Shown: in pieces, positions 34,630-46,305 of the stretch
Layout: each line of letters begins with the position of its first letter
Numbering within the stretch: position 1 is the stretch's first letter
Assembly (NCBI GenBank): GCA_024516035.1
Contig: CM044961.1
Coordinates: 18,729,374-18,793,373, forward strand
Direction of reading: 5' to 3'
DNA from: Bactericera cockerelli
Lineage: Eukaryota > Arthropoda > Insecta > Hemiptera > Triozidae
Length of the DNA stretch: 64,000 nucleotides
Position numbers and translations under genes: made by a program
Notes under the pieces: generated by a model
What the model was told of the DNA's origin: nothing
The model's database searches: none
The model's input: only the letters and a program-made list of their open reading frames with translations

Positions 34630-37260
34630 GTTGTTTATTATGGACTACTGATGATTTCCTCGTGTTTCAACAGTCCTAAGATGTTGCGTTTACTGATAAA
34701 CATGCTATGTTTACGGATTACTAGTCCGTTGTGTTTAATGGCGCTAGACTTGTAATGTAACTAATCGAGCGCATAAATGGATAGAACCCACCCAATGCTT
34801 TTTCCTCGTTTATTTGAGTACGTAACCACTGACCATATAATAGCAAGACTGAGTGTTAGGTGGTAGGAAATGCTTTAAGGTAACCTTCCACTGAAGGTAT
34901 TTTTGTATGTATTATGAATGAACATCTGGTTACTAATAATAGATATGTCCGCAAGTTCCATTTACTTGTAATAAAAAAAATAATGATAATTTTCAAGTAA
35001 CAATTACTTGACGGTACCCAGTCGCACTCAAAATCCATTCTGGGTCTTTTATTTTCTTATTTTAATTCAAAATTATTTGCTCCACTGGGTAGGCTCCATT
35101 GCCTTTGTCAGGAATTTATTAATAGTACCTACCATCATAGATATTTTTTCGTTTCATAATTTGTCAACCAAGCATTTATTATTATTCCCACTGTTGTAAT
35201 AATAGATTATTGTTTAGAATTTAGTGAACATTATACTTATTGGAGGTTTCGACGTGTTTAACTTTTCAAGAATTGATGAAAAAAAGAAGGGAACTAAATA
35301 AAAACACATTTCACATAAGTAGGTATAGTCTTCAATTACGGGGAAGTGAATTTTCTTTTTGTAAAAATATCATTGTATTGTTAATAAAATACTCAAGTTT
35401 CTTTTTTATAAAATATTATTTTAAAGAGTTCAATTTTTTTAAGTTTCCTAACACGCAAGTGAGTCCTCATGCTGGTTGTATACCTCAAAAGTTAGTATGA
35501 GTTCATAGGAACTATAGAGGTATTATATTATAATACATTTTATAGATTAAAAAAAAAAAAAAAAACAAACAGTTTTAATCTAGTTTATTAGGTGCATAGC
35601 TAACAGGTTAGGACTTACACCAATTACAAAATCTTTTGAAGACCTGTGATTGGTAATACAAAGTCAATGCCTGAACTAGTAGCCAGCATAAATGTTCATC
35701 TCGACCCAACCATATGGGTGACCCAGGCAGCTGTAAGAACCAGCTTTACATGGCAGTCGACCTCTGGAGTTCTACTTATTCATATTAAGGAGCGCCTTAG
35801 CACCTCACTCCGCAGTCAAAAAGTAAAGAGAATGCGTAATCGCCAAAACATAAATATGCAAGTTGGTAGGTAAAATATTTCGTCACAGGTACTCGACAAA
35901 CTACTGGAGAGAGACACTTCAAGATTCTGACGATTCTGTAATGTAATTTTCGGCGCTATCGACAGTTTAGTCACTTTACAATACAATACTCTGTTTATCC
36001 TATAAGAATGAGACTAAAATGTCCCTTTAATCTTCACAGTCACACTTATTTTTGCTAAAATTTCGACGAGTGGTTGATAAATAAATTAATGGAGGAAAGG
36101 GGTGAAGAGACTATATTTGTGACATCACTTAAATGTAGTGATGTCACCATGTGAACAAAATTCTTATAATTTTATCAAAGCTTACAAAATAGCTGAATAC
36201 TGCATAGAAAAGATTTAAGATCGTACAAATGCTAGGAAAATAGTAAGGACTTATGAATCCCATTTGAATACTCGTAGGTGTTACAAAAAAGGTAAATTCT
36301 ATTGTATTCCAATATGTTACAGCCATGTCATACTGGGTGTGTTAGCAGGATTGACACTTGATGTTCTCTTTAATATTTCCTGTGTCGAAATATTTTGATT
36401 TTGATGACGTCAGAGAAATGTTGGCCATGGTATCTATTGGCTCTACCGGTTGGAATTTCTGAAATAAGAAAGGTGGGAAACTGTTTATCTATATATATAT
36501 AATTATATATATAAAACTCAAATCTATGCTTGTCGTCGGACTATGTCCTTTTAATTTTGTCTGTTTACAATACCACAGACCAAACGGTAAGAGATAGAAA
36601 TATTTTCATGAGAGTTGACCCCCCCTAAACCACCGTCAAACTACCTAAAAAATTATCAAACTTAAAATATCTATTACCATTTTCCAGTTATCGGGATTTG
36701 ATTCAATAGCGAGAACGTGCCGTCACCAATTTACTACCCCATTAATTTCAGTTGTGAATCCTCACGGAATACTTCCCTCTCAGGTCGAAAGTCTCATGGA
36801 GACGATTTCTTTGAGTACAGTTCACAATGTGCAAAATTGGCAGGTAGGAACTATTCCAAAACCCCAAAATGTTTTCCCATCAGATTAATGATCAGAAGAA
36901 CACCAAGGGGAATGGCCTCGGGAGAGAATATGGTGGACTTGATCCAACTAATATCCTCCCCACATTGTGAACAGAGTAACACCAGAGACTTCATCATAGA
37001 TTCACTCTTGGTGTAACACCCTTTCAGTGGTGCTCCATATCTTGAAGAGGAGATACCCATCTCAAAGATACTTATTTATAGTGCCCAAAATTCCTGTCGT
37101 TTTGCTTGTATTATGGGCGACATTAATGTGAGTAACCGAGGGGTTCTTTTATAGAAGGTATAGGTAACTTTCTTAAATATCTGCCAAAGTTTCGCTGCTA
37201 TGATATATCTCAACTAGACGGTTCTCATCATTAATGCAATTTATACCTACTTAGTTATCG
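34630..37260. other. Gene-free stretch between RAE1 and the Rab gene
   Basis: This is AT-rich sequence without a supportable exon. AATAAA at 34,970 may end RAE1. The expected last Rab exon, with a prenylation motif, was searched for on the minus strand and not found. A minus-strand stretch at 36,850-37,060 with LVLLCSQCGED is discussed among rejected items. An interspersed repeat end (TATATATATAATTATATATA near 36,490) is followed by a patch at 36,520-36,700 resembling other dispersed repeats. Confidence 0.5.
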
Positions 37261-37268
37261 CCTTATCT

Positions 37269-37821
37269 ATGAACGCGAGATATCTATTCTTCTCTTTTTG
37301 GATCCGTCTCTCTTTCTCTTTTCTCCCTCCCTCATTCTTTTTCTCCCTACGTCCCACGCGAGATATCTATTCTTCTCTTTTTGCATCCGTCCCTCTTTCT
37401 CTTTTCTCCCTTCCTCATTCTTTTTCTCCTTATCTCCCTTCGTCTCGCCCCTGCCTCTCACCTGCAGTCTTGTCTGTTCTCGTATGAGTCTCGCCAGAGT
37501 GAGGAAAGCCTCCTCAATGTTGATGTTCTGTTTGCAAGACACCCCGTAAAACGGGAGGCTGTAGTTCTCTGCAAGCTGTGGACCTTATCTATGAACGCGA
37601 GATGTCTATTCTTCTCTTTTTGCGTCCGTCCCTCTTTCTCTTTTCTCCCTTCCTCATTCTTTTTCTCCCTGCGTCCCTCTCCCGTCGTCTCCCCCCCTAC
37701 CTCTCACCTGCAGTCTTGTCTGTTCTCGGATAAGTCTCGCCAAAGTGAGGAAAGCCTCCTCAATGTTGATGTTCTGTTTGCAAGACACCTCGTAAAACGG
37801 GAGGCTGTAGTTCTCTGCAAG
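37269..37821 (-). repeat. Tandem duplication of about 246 bp covering a Rab exon
   Basis: Two tandem copies (37,462-37,575 plus CT-rich flank, and 37,708-37,821 plus flank) each contain one 114-nt Rab exon and the CT-rich sequence beside it (CTATTCTTCTCTTTTTG, CTTTCTCTTTTCTCCC). A third, partial copy of the CT-rich part lies at 37,269-37,370. Apparent open frames through the CT-rich parts are artefacts. Confidence 0.9.
37462..37575 (-). CDS. Duplicate Rab exon 5b
   Basis: This is a second copy of the 38-residue Rab exon, with AG before (CCACAG) and GT after (GTGAGAGG). It encodes [16 protein letters not shown] and continues [18 protein letters not shown]. It differs from exon 5a by Gly for Glu just before VSCK. 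It starts and ends in phase 0, so 5a and 5b could be mutually exclusive or both included. Which is used cannot be told from sequence. Confidence 0.8.
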
Positions 37822-40800
37822 CTGTGGAGCACAAGATAATGGTGATGTAATGGGACCAGATGGAGCAGATGTGAAGTGCCAACACAAGCGGTGGAAGAAG
37901 GGTAGGACCCCGATTTTATGAACTAATTGGGACCAAGGGCAGCTCATAAAATGGGGCTTTCCCACATTTTTTACAAACCAATTATTATTATGGTTTAGAA
38001 CACGCTGATTCTATTGGTGACATCCATTTTCAATTTAGGAATCGCAATCATTGAGAAAATTTCATTCGAAAATCGGAAAATTTGAAACACCCTAATTTTC
38101 GCGGGCATCCATTTTTGTTTTGATGACGTCAAGAGTATGTAAACAAAATTTTTGGAGGTTTGAAATACTACAGCTTCCATAGGTTTCTTCCATAGGTATC
38201 ACTTCAATGAAATTGATTTTTTTTAAGCCTTCAGTGAATGAAAAACAATAATTAATTGGTTATAAGTACTATCCTTGATACTATAGCTGACTATTACAAG
38301 AATTGTTTGTGGAACACGTTGTGAAAACAATGTGGAACACGTCCATTGAAAACGCGGTATTCTCTCTAGACTCCTCGAGTCTAGCTTGCCGATACTACAG
38401 TCGCGACCTTGTTAATTTCTATTTTCTGTTCTCGTTCTGTGAGAATTTGTGATTCGCAAAGGGCTCAAGATTCCAGCATATATTATACTGTCTGTCAAAA
38501 CCGGTTGCTACGATCGAGTTAGGATGCTGGGCCTTTGAACACTTTGCAAATTCACGTTTCACTTTCACAGAAGACTGATAATGTTGTTACTTATTGTTAA
38601 CACTCCCAATCTCAAAATAGCCACGTGTATACAATGCGAATCAATCACGAAGAAGCATTGTGTCCGTAATTGTTTTAAAACGAAAAAATGCAATACCCAA
38701 TACGAAGAATATTTACATTAGCGTAATATTCGATAGTCGGACGTAAAAAATCAATATAGAGATTCCTTTAATAAAATCTCTATATATAAATGAGAATATG
38801 TATATAAATGGCACAGAACTCCTCATTTTTACATAACACAATAACCTTGTATAGTTCGCAATCCAATAATGTTCAACTAAAACTAAAAAATTATCCTTCT
38901 CAGATTTACTTCGGTCAGCAAATCGTGGGGCTAATAATTACCAGTGATGAATTTTAAATTAAACCTAAGCGTTCCTAACCACGCTGGACGTTTCTTAACC
39001 AAAGCGAGCGATTGGAAGGCTGTCTGCACTTGAATTTGGTTTGCTAAGTACGTCTGCAGCACGCGTGAGATACACGCGTAAAATGAAGAAATTGGCCATT
39101 GTAAAAGTCCTTACTGCAGGTAAATTTCTACTGACAGCCTTTGTAATACCGTCATCTACTGATATTTTAGACATTGTTAGTTAACATTAAAGTTTAAAAT
39201 ACTGTATTAGAGTTAAAATTCACAAATCTATTACAGTTTTAAATCGACTCTTCACATTCAACTCTAATGTAATTCTACACACAAAATTCGAAGTAGCGTT
39301 TCAAAATTGTTTGTTTACATACTTTTGACGTCACAGCGTAGGCGACCAATCAGATTGCGTTATTTCAAGGAAGACCTTTGGAGAGCCTTTTCATCCCTAA
39401 GGAATGACTTTTTTAATTTTTGGACATCAAAATCGTGTTCCTCGGGTCTTTTTACATTTGAATCAATCATCTGCTGGAAAAAAATTGTCATTTGGGAAAG
39501 CCCCATTGTGGCTCAACTGAAGTAGTAAATGCTCCCTAAGGGCCGAACTATAAAATTGGATTAGAGTTAAAATAAGCCAGACTGTTCCTCAAGTGCGTTG
39601 TGATTGGTTGAACCTCCGACTTGAGGACGTGTCCTGCTCATCTTAATTTTGATCCTGTTACATAATTTGGTCCTAATACAGGGTGAAAGAAGAAGAGTTA
39701 GAAGGTGTTATTATGTTCTAACACAATCTATGCCAGCAACCTTTATGTCTCGCCGGTTCACTGATGCTATTATTAATATTTATTACCGACTAGCGGGCTG
39801 CACCCGCTTCACCGAGCCATCACACACACACCACCCATACATCACACACACACACACACACACCACCCAAACATCACACACACACACACACATACAAACA
39901 CACACACTCCCCCCTACTCACACCCACCCACATACACACACACACCCAAACACCACACACCCACAGCCACAATACACCATACACACAAAACCGTCATCGC
40001 TGTACATTTCAAAATCCCGAGCCAAATCTATCATAGCGGATATTGATAATGTATCAAACTGGCCTATATTTCGAGAACGGATCGTCAGAATATGGCATCA
40101 AAGAGCATGTCAATGCATGTGATGTTCTCAGACAGTTTTTTACAATAAAAAATAAGAAACTTAAAAATAAATTTTAAGTTCCGCGCTGGAATCTGTTAAA
40201 AACCGTGAAAATTTTGAAAAAAAAGGTCGAAATTTCGAACATTCTGGCCTATACGAGTATGTGTCCTAAAATGAATCAAATGAAAGCTAATTTGGTCTAA
40301 TGTGTTATTAAATAGGTAATGAAAAATATAGGTCATCGCGACAGATTTCAAGTTCCAGGGCAAATACTGTCTTAAAATCGGACCCTTCGTCAAGCCAATA
40401 CCTGAGGAAGGTCATAACTCAAGGACGGTTTGGAATTTTGGACTTTTGAAAGTGTTCCTGGTATCGTACGGCAATTTTATTTGAGGTCGTCTCTCATCTC
40501 TTACCGTTTCGCCTAAACAATTCCGGACACACAAAGAAACAAAGATACAAAGCCCAGCCCGTCCATATTTCTCATTTATATATAGGGATAATAATATAAG
40601 TTTTATAACACAGCACCAACAAGGGATTGTGAGAAAATCGTCAAGTCAGTTCAGAGCGGATATTACTAAACTTGTTATTGTTTGGGTAGTCTGCATGAAG
40701 TATTGAAAGCATTGGTGATTGGACTGTTAAATTCTAGTTAAGTGAGTAAGACTATGTTATTGTGGGAAATCTATGAGTTCATCGATTGTATACGTTACAT

Positions 40801-43800
40801 CGTGGATACACTCTTACTAATAGCTCTATTTAGGTACTTGAGGTTCTTGGTATACAGAAGGATAAAATATAAATTCTCTTTAGGAGTCTACAGTTCAAAC
40901 AGATTTTAATATTTTTACGAATTGAAGTTTTCCCAGCTACACACTGATCATTGTGGAGCTGACTATCTGGTCCTGCATGGGTGCTCTTATTTTTTATACA
41001 GGGTCCGCCAAAAAAAAGCCACTCGAAATATCTAGAGAACGAATTAAAATTTTGGGAAAATCTAAAACACTTGTACGTGTGCATTATTTATTTATTTTTA
41101 AATTAATCCATTCTCTAGTTATTTTCAGTGGCTCCTCTTTTTGGCAGACACTATTTAATAAAAGTCTGCACTAAATCTCTGTCTGTGTGTGCTGGCTTAT
41201 TGAAAGAACGAGGACAAATCTCTTACCATCTGTGCGTCCTTGGTCTGGACTGCCCTCTGAGCCTTTACATCACATTTGTTACCCGCCAGAACTTTAACCA
41301 CGTCCGGAGAGGCGTTCTGTTGAAGAAAATGAGAGATAAATTTTATTATAAACCGGAAAACAAATTGGAAAGTTAATAATACAGTCGAATCTAGATATAA
41401 GAGAAACTTGAATATCCTGAAATGTATCAGTTACTTTTATCTACCACCTGGTTTTATTAATGTATTTTTATTTTTATAAATTTTTCAATCATTCATTTAT
41501 ATCATGTACCATTTATATGATATAGCATACATAAAAGAGTGTATACTCAAATGCTTAAAATATAAAAAAGAGAACGATTTCTAGGTCAAATTTATCTATT
41601 TATAAGGAAATACAATAATAAATTATCTTCATTATAAGAGAGAAAAAAATTCGTCCTGGCCTTAAAGTTGCTATTCCCCCAACGCGTCTCGCTACTGCGA
41701 GCGCGCCTGTCTCTTCTACTGATGACCCAGAAAGCATCAGGCAAAGTCACCCCATCGAAAATTCACTGAAGAAGTGTTCTTTTTTCTAAGTGGGGTTTAA
41801 CGTCGCTTTCAACTGCCATGGTCATATCACGACGGGGGTTTTACCCTCCATTCGCAGGAAACTCACAAACCTGCTACTCACATTGACCTCACCCAGCCTG
41901 AGTGGGGCCGGGAAAAGCCAGCGTCACGAGAATTTGAATGGTCACCCATCCAAGTCTTAACCTCGCTGGATGTCGCTTAACTTCGGTGTTCTGAAGGGAA
42001 CCGGTGTATTCAACATGCCATCGACGGACGCTGGCGAAGTGTTCTTTATCTGAACTCAGACGCGGTCGTGAGAGGCTTACGAGCAACTAACACATTTAGA
42101 GCAGAATTAATAGAGGTTTTTGTAATACCTTTGTGGTGTTAAGTCACGGATTGCGTACTGTGTAAGATAGGGAAAACCGACACTTAGTAACGACTTAAGT
42201 TATTGATGTTGTCTATTAATTCCGCCCTTAGAGCGAAATCAATAGACGTTTTTGTTATACCTCTATGTATTAACTCTAGATTTTTCGAGACATACATTGT
42301 TTTAAACGGGGAAACTAATGCTCAAGTTCAAACTTGTGATCACGATTTTGTCTATTTATTTTACCCTCAGTGTAATTTCCACCGAGGCTATATCAGATAA
42401 TTAAAAATAAGGACCCAGACTTGGACGTAGTGCATGCTAGTATTTTCCTGGTTCAGGACTAGTCTGTGTGATGGCGCGCGTTGGTGTAGCGAACGCCTGC
42501 TTATTTCTTTCCGGGTTGACAGCAAATCTCCGCTCGACCTATACCAAATCATATAATAGGTGCCGGTTCCCTTCCGGAAGGACGGTCCCTGGAACAAGTT
42601 TTTATATTTAATAAAACATATCTACATTATTAATTCATCAGAAAAAAATAGGTGTCGAGCTGTGCTTAGGCCCTTATCTTATTTCGGTCTTATACAAATC
42701 ACTGTCGGCCTGGCAAAGTTGGTACTCTCGGCAGTCTTACCTCTTCAATGTTCTTCAGCCAGTAGTTCAAGTGCTGGAAGGACTCCATGTTGGTGACGTC
42801 ATACATGAGGAGAATGCCCATGGCCCCCCGGTAGTAAGCTGTGGTGAGAGTGCGGAATCTCTCCTGGCCCGCTGTGTCCCTGGGGATGGAAGAGGAATCA
42901 TTAACACATTGGCATCCATGTCACCCTTATAAGGGTGACAGTGTCGGTCCGCCGTGTTCCAATCGTTCCATGCTTCTCAGGATGATATTGAGGTGTCATC
43001 CTTCAAAGGGTGACAGGAACATGGAGAATTTATAGGAAAATTTTGACTGGATATCATCGTCTTGAACTTTGATTCCTATTATGAAATATCAATTTACGAT
43101 TTTTTCAACAGATGTGAGACTATAATAAATAATACATATCAATAATGAAATTATTAATAAAAGGAGCAATAACTAATCATTATTAATTATTACTTATTAT
43201 TTATTTTGTGTTTATCCCAATCGTAATATCACATTACTCAAACTTGCTTTACTAAATTTTTGCTTAAATGGGAAATTGAGCCACCGACCTCCAGATTACA
43301 AGAAGTACGCCGCCTGGTCCATCAAGCTTGTGAGCTCGGTGATTTATTATTTAATGAAAAATGTTTGTTTTACGTTAGAATGCTTTCCCAAATTTCCATT
43401 TTTGTGTTTGAACTTACCAGATCTGTAGCTTGGTAGGTATCTCGTCCAAATCTATAATCTTCTGTTTAAAATCTATTCCTGAAAAAAAAAGGATTTGATG
43501 AAAGTCACATTAAAGTAAGTAGAATATATAAATAAAATAATATGATGTAGTGGTGTTATATTTATGCCTTCTGTGTAAAAATAAATAAATGCGAACGCAG
43601 TTTTACAATCTGGTCAAATATCCTAATAAAAGTAGGTACATGCTTTACTCGGAATTTAAACACACGACAACCCCCAGGGAGAATCTCCAGGAGACGAATG
43701 CCTCAGACCACTCCACTACGACCTTCACAATTCTATTCACACTGATTAAAATATAGGGGTAGTTTTTTTGTTGCCCTCGCTTTCAACTGCATGGTCATAT

Positions 43801-44509
43801 ATCAAGACGGAGGTTTTACCCTCCATTCGTTGGAAACTCACAGAGCAGCTACTCAAATAATCTCACCCAACCTGATGAGTGATGGCGCCGGGAATTGTCA
43901 GCATCATGAGGGTTCGAATTTGAATGGTCACTCATACAAGTTATAACCTGGCAGGATGTTGCTTCACTTCATTGAGGAACGAGAACTGTTTGTTGTATTG
44001 AACGTGCCGTCGCGTCGCTCATCGACGCACGCTGTCTAAAAATAGAGTTTAGTTGTTGGTGCTGGCATGAATGTTAAGAACTACTGCCTGCTGATGAAAG
44101 TTAATTAGCCACAAACAGCTGTACGGCAGGTATGTATAATATGTACTGATACCTACGTGTATGGCCTAAATTTTAATAGGTAGGTTACAAAAAATTACTC
44201 GTTGATCTAATAGAACTCATTTTTCTGTTTATACAGATTTTCTGATACAAAAATGAATGTGTGACTTGAAATATACCTACCGGTACCGCCATCGTGACTC
44301 AAATGAAGTGTGTCTATTTTTACTAGATATATGTACTTACCTATGGTTGAAATGTAAGTAATTTTTACTAGATATATGTACTTACCTATGGTTGAAATGT
44401 AAGTATCGTAGTATGTTTCATCGCAAAATCTGTGCACAATACAAGTCTTCCCCACATTGGAGTCTCCTAGAACCAGGATTTTGTAGATCTGATTACAGTC
44501 AGCCGTCAT
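37708..44509 (-). CDS. Rab GTPase, insect RabX4-like, C-terminal exon not found
   Basis: Rab GTPases switch vesicle traffic between GDP and GTP states. The exons are 44509-44386, 43478-43418, 42879-42741, 41316-41227 and 37821-37708. All have GT-AG borders and compatible phases. Seen in order: [25 protein letters not shown] (G1 P-loop), YISTIG with the G2 Thr, [38 protein letters not shown] (G3), VLAGNKCDV (G4) and [16 protein letters not shown] (G5 SCK). The [17 protein letters not shown] stretch is like the insect RabX4 group, which I give as likely, not certain. The hypervariable tail and prenylated Cys are not visible. The exon 1 donor is tandemly duplicated and exon 5 is duplicated. Confidence 0.87.
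37943..39515. mobile_element. Probable 1.6-kb element with diverged inverted ends (Rab intron)
   Basis: AATGGGGCTTTCCCA at 37,943 returns inverted at about 39,515. Matching inner phrases include ATGACGTCAAGAGTATGTAAACA against its complement near 39,310-39,335. The arms are about 220 bp and diverged. The middle has a further inverted pair near 38,450 and 38,560. No transposase was seen, so it is a non-autonomous element. Confidence 0.5.
39789..40590 (+). repeat. Dispersed repeat beginning CTAGCGGGCTGC, with CA-rich insert
   Basis: The start (GACTAGCGGGCTGCACCCGC) resembles the repeat at 55,105 (CACTAGCGGGCTGTCGCCCG). The right end (CACACAAAGAAACAAAG, then ATTTATATATAGGGATA) has the look of a common arthropod interspersed repeat. 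From about 39,828 to 39,990 the sequence is CA-rich microsatellite. No protein was recognised. Confidence 0.5.
40999..41150. mobile_element. Foldback MITE (Rab intron 4)
   Basis: ACAGGGTCCGCCA and GCCACTCGAAATATCTAGAGAA on the left pair, with mismatches, with TTCTCTAGTTATTTTCAGTGGC and TTTTTGGCAGACACT on the right. It lies about 75 bp from the donor end of Rab exon 4. Confidence 0.65.
41783..42030 (-). mobile_element. 5S rRNA-derived SINE, best copy (Rab intron 3)
   Basis: On the minus strand the head reads CATGTTGAATACACCGGTTC, then CACCGAAGTTAAGCGACATC and GACTTGGATGGGTGACCATT. These are recognisable 5S rRNA sequences including the internal promoter end. The body follows (CCGGCCCCACTCAGGCTGGG, AATGGAGGGTAAAACCCCC, GTCGTGATATGACCATGGCA, GTTGAAAGCGACGTTAAACC). 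This is the layout of SINE3-class elements. Confidence 0.9.
42083..42262. repeat. Dispersed repeat with AATTAATAGAGGTTTTTGT motif
   Basis: Two related motifs (GCAGAATTAATAGAGGTTTT and GCGAAATCAATAGACGTTTT) flank a stretch with CGGATTGCGTACTGTG and TTAAGTTATTGATG. Related copies occur at about 18,105-18,195 and 29,700-29,815. The class is unknown. Confidence 0.5.
43768..44033 (-). mobile_element. 5S rRNA-derived SINE (Rab intron 1)
   Basis: This copy has the same body as the 41,783 copy (CTTTCAACTGCATGGTCATA, GGTTTTACCCTCCATTCG, TCACCCAACCTGATGAG). The 5S-derived head is diverged (GTCACTCATACAAG, GCTTCACTTC, AACGTGCCGTCG). Confidence 0.8.
44317..44405 (-). repeat. 45-bp tandem duplication at the Rab exon 1 donor
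   Basis: Two near-identical 45-bp units lie across the exon 1 border. Each holds TACATTTCAACCATAG followed by GTAAGTACATATATC, so the splice donor exists twice (GT at 44,385-44,384 and at 44,340-44,339). Use of the distal donor would add 15 codons in frame without a stop, right after the switch I motif YISTIG. Confidence 0.93.
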
Positions 44510-44590
44510 ATCTGATCCTATACTACGGAAGATCACACTTGATTCAGCACTAGCAATTTCTCTGATGACTAATACCAACAGTGAGGACAC

Positions 44591-46068
44591 AGAACGTATT
44601 ACGAAGATTTTTTCTTTTTACCGGGAATTTTTATTGCACGAAACTTTTTGATTTCACTGTCATGGTGTAGAGAGTAGATCGTTGAAAGTCAAGAGCATGC
44701 ACTGGGATATCTAGGTAGTTCTTAGGTCTGGTAAAAAAGTAGTTAGGTACTTTGGAAAAAGAAGAAAAAATTAGATATCAGTAACAGAGCAGTAGTTGAT
44801 CAGTCGCTTCAAGGTTATGTTAGTAATTTAGTCAATATCTAGGTACCTATTTAGGAAAGTTTAACTTTTAAACATTGCAACTCCATACCTAAGGAAAGTA
44901 GTAATTTGGTAGTAAGTATAATATGTATAAAGTTGGGTAGTAGGTTATGTATCACTTGAAAAATTGGTGAAAAAAATTGGTAAAAGTAGAAAAAATACTT
45001 TTAATTCAGTAAAGATCTTTACACGTTACAATTTCTATAAAATTATCTGTGTTGAAAAAGTTTCTTGAAAAAAAAATAAATCTCACTCTGTACTTATTTG
45101 TTTTCACAATAAAAGTCGGTGTAAAAACTAAAAAGCATTAAGTACTCTAATATTGTTAAAATGGAACAGGAAAACTTCTCGCAGGACCCTCCCTGTTTGA
45201 AAGCAGATGATCGACTGAGAAAGAGCTCTCAGGCTACAGAGAAAGCTCTTGTCTGGAAAGCTCAAAGCTGTCTCAAATTCAGCTGAAGCTGCTCCTAAAA
45301 AGAGAGTGGGTGGTAGAAGAGGGGTGGGGAAGGAGATACATGGAAGAAGGTGATGGGAAATCGAAGAGTGGGGAAAGCTAATTACTCAGAGCCAGATTGT
45401 AAAGTTAGGCCTCTCGTAGATACCAACGTCCTACATACCTACCTACATAATAACAATAAAATGGATGTGATATTGAAAGTAGAGTGTACCTTTTGAAATT
45501 AAACCACCTAACTTAACCAGTAAATCGTGAAAACAAACTTATAGTAGTAGAAAGCGCGAGAGATTTCTACTGAGAGGAAAATTGGAAAAGGAGAGGGAAA
45601 TGTTTACACGGGTAGAGAAAATGTATTACAAATTAGAGGGGACGGGTGCAAAACTGCTAGGAGAGGGAGAGAAGTGGGAATGTAGGGTATCCCCACCATA
45701 ATGTATTCATGTCCAATCGATAATGGATGACTCATTCGCTTTCCCACTTCCCCTCCTTCCTCGGAATTTTCAGCCCTCAAAATCTCCCCTTAACCTCTCT
45801 GCACTACATTAAAATTATTGCTATGAATTATGACTCATTTTCACTTTTCTTATCTTTATCTCTCTACCTATTACTCAGGTACAGAACAGACCTATGAAAC
45901 ACTCAAATACAAAACTTAGACGATACGTATGCTCATCATTGTGACCCATAGCCCATAGCCTACATTTTGGTAATAAAACTCAACATAATTAGGATGCGTT
46001 TACTATAGTAAATTATTATAATGTCACTAATGAGCTGATAAGTGATGTGGTGTTTTTTTTTTTTTTTT
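44591..46068. other. 5' flank of the Rab gene, no gene seen
   Basis: The region holds a purine-rich stretch at 45,170-45,400 and AT-rich DNA. The Rab promoter and 5'UTR probably lie here (an acceptor-like TATAG precedes the start region near 44,515). No exon could be supported. Confidence 0.5.
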
Positions 46069-46305
46069 TAAGTGGGTTTAACGTCGCTTCACTGCCATGT
46101 CATATCACGACGGGGTTTACCCACATTCGCAGGAACTCACAACCTGCTACTCAATTGACTCACCCAGCCTGATGGGCCGGATAGCAGCGTCACGAGAATT
46201 AGAATTGAATGGCACCCATCCAAGTCTTAACCTCGCTGATGTCGCTTAACTTCGTGTTCTGAAGGAACGGTGTATTCAACATCCATCACGCTGGCTGTGA
46301 TGTTG
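46069..46305 (-). mobile_element. 5S rRNA-derived SINE with collapsed homopolymers
   Basis: The copy follows the 41,783 copy phrase by phrase, but doubled bases are repeatedly single: GTGGGTTTAACGTCGCTTCA, GCCATGTCATATCACGACGG, GAACTCACAACCTGC, GAAGGAACGGTG. More than ten such losses occur, nearly all in runs of the same base. This pattern is typical of long-read sequencing error, though old decay is possible. Confidence 0.85.

Noticed and set aside
35646..35873. 75-codon plus-strand frame
   Set aside because: No splice signals, homologous motifs or codon bias; likely chance.
36850..37060. Minus-strand frame with LVLLCSQCGEDISW, faintly like a CULT (cereblon-type) domain
   Set aside because: Only one CxxC and a weak pattern are visible, the frame stops soon after, and no splice signals fit. 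A profile search would decide.
37267..37965. Phe/Ser-rich and Arg/Lys-rich frames
   Set aside because: They are translations of the CT-rich tandem repeat beside the duplicated Rab exon.
39649..40122. 157-codon frame rich in Thr-His
   Set aside because: Most of it is the CA-rich microsatellite inside a dispersed repeat.
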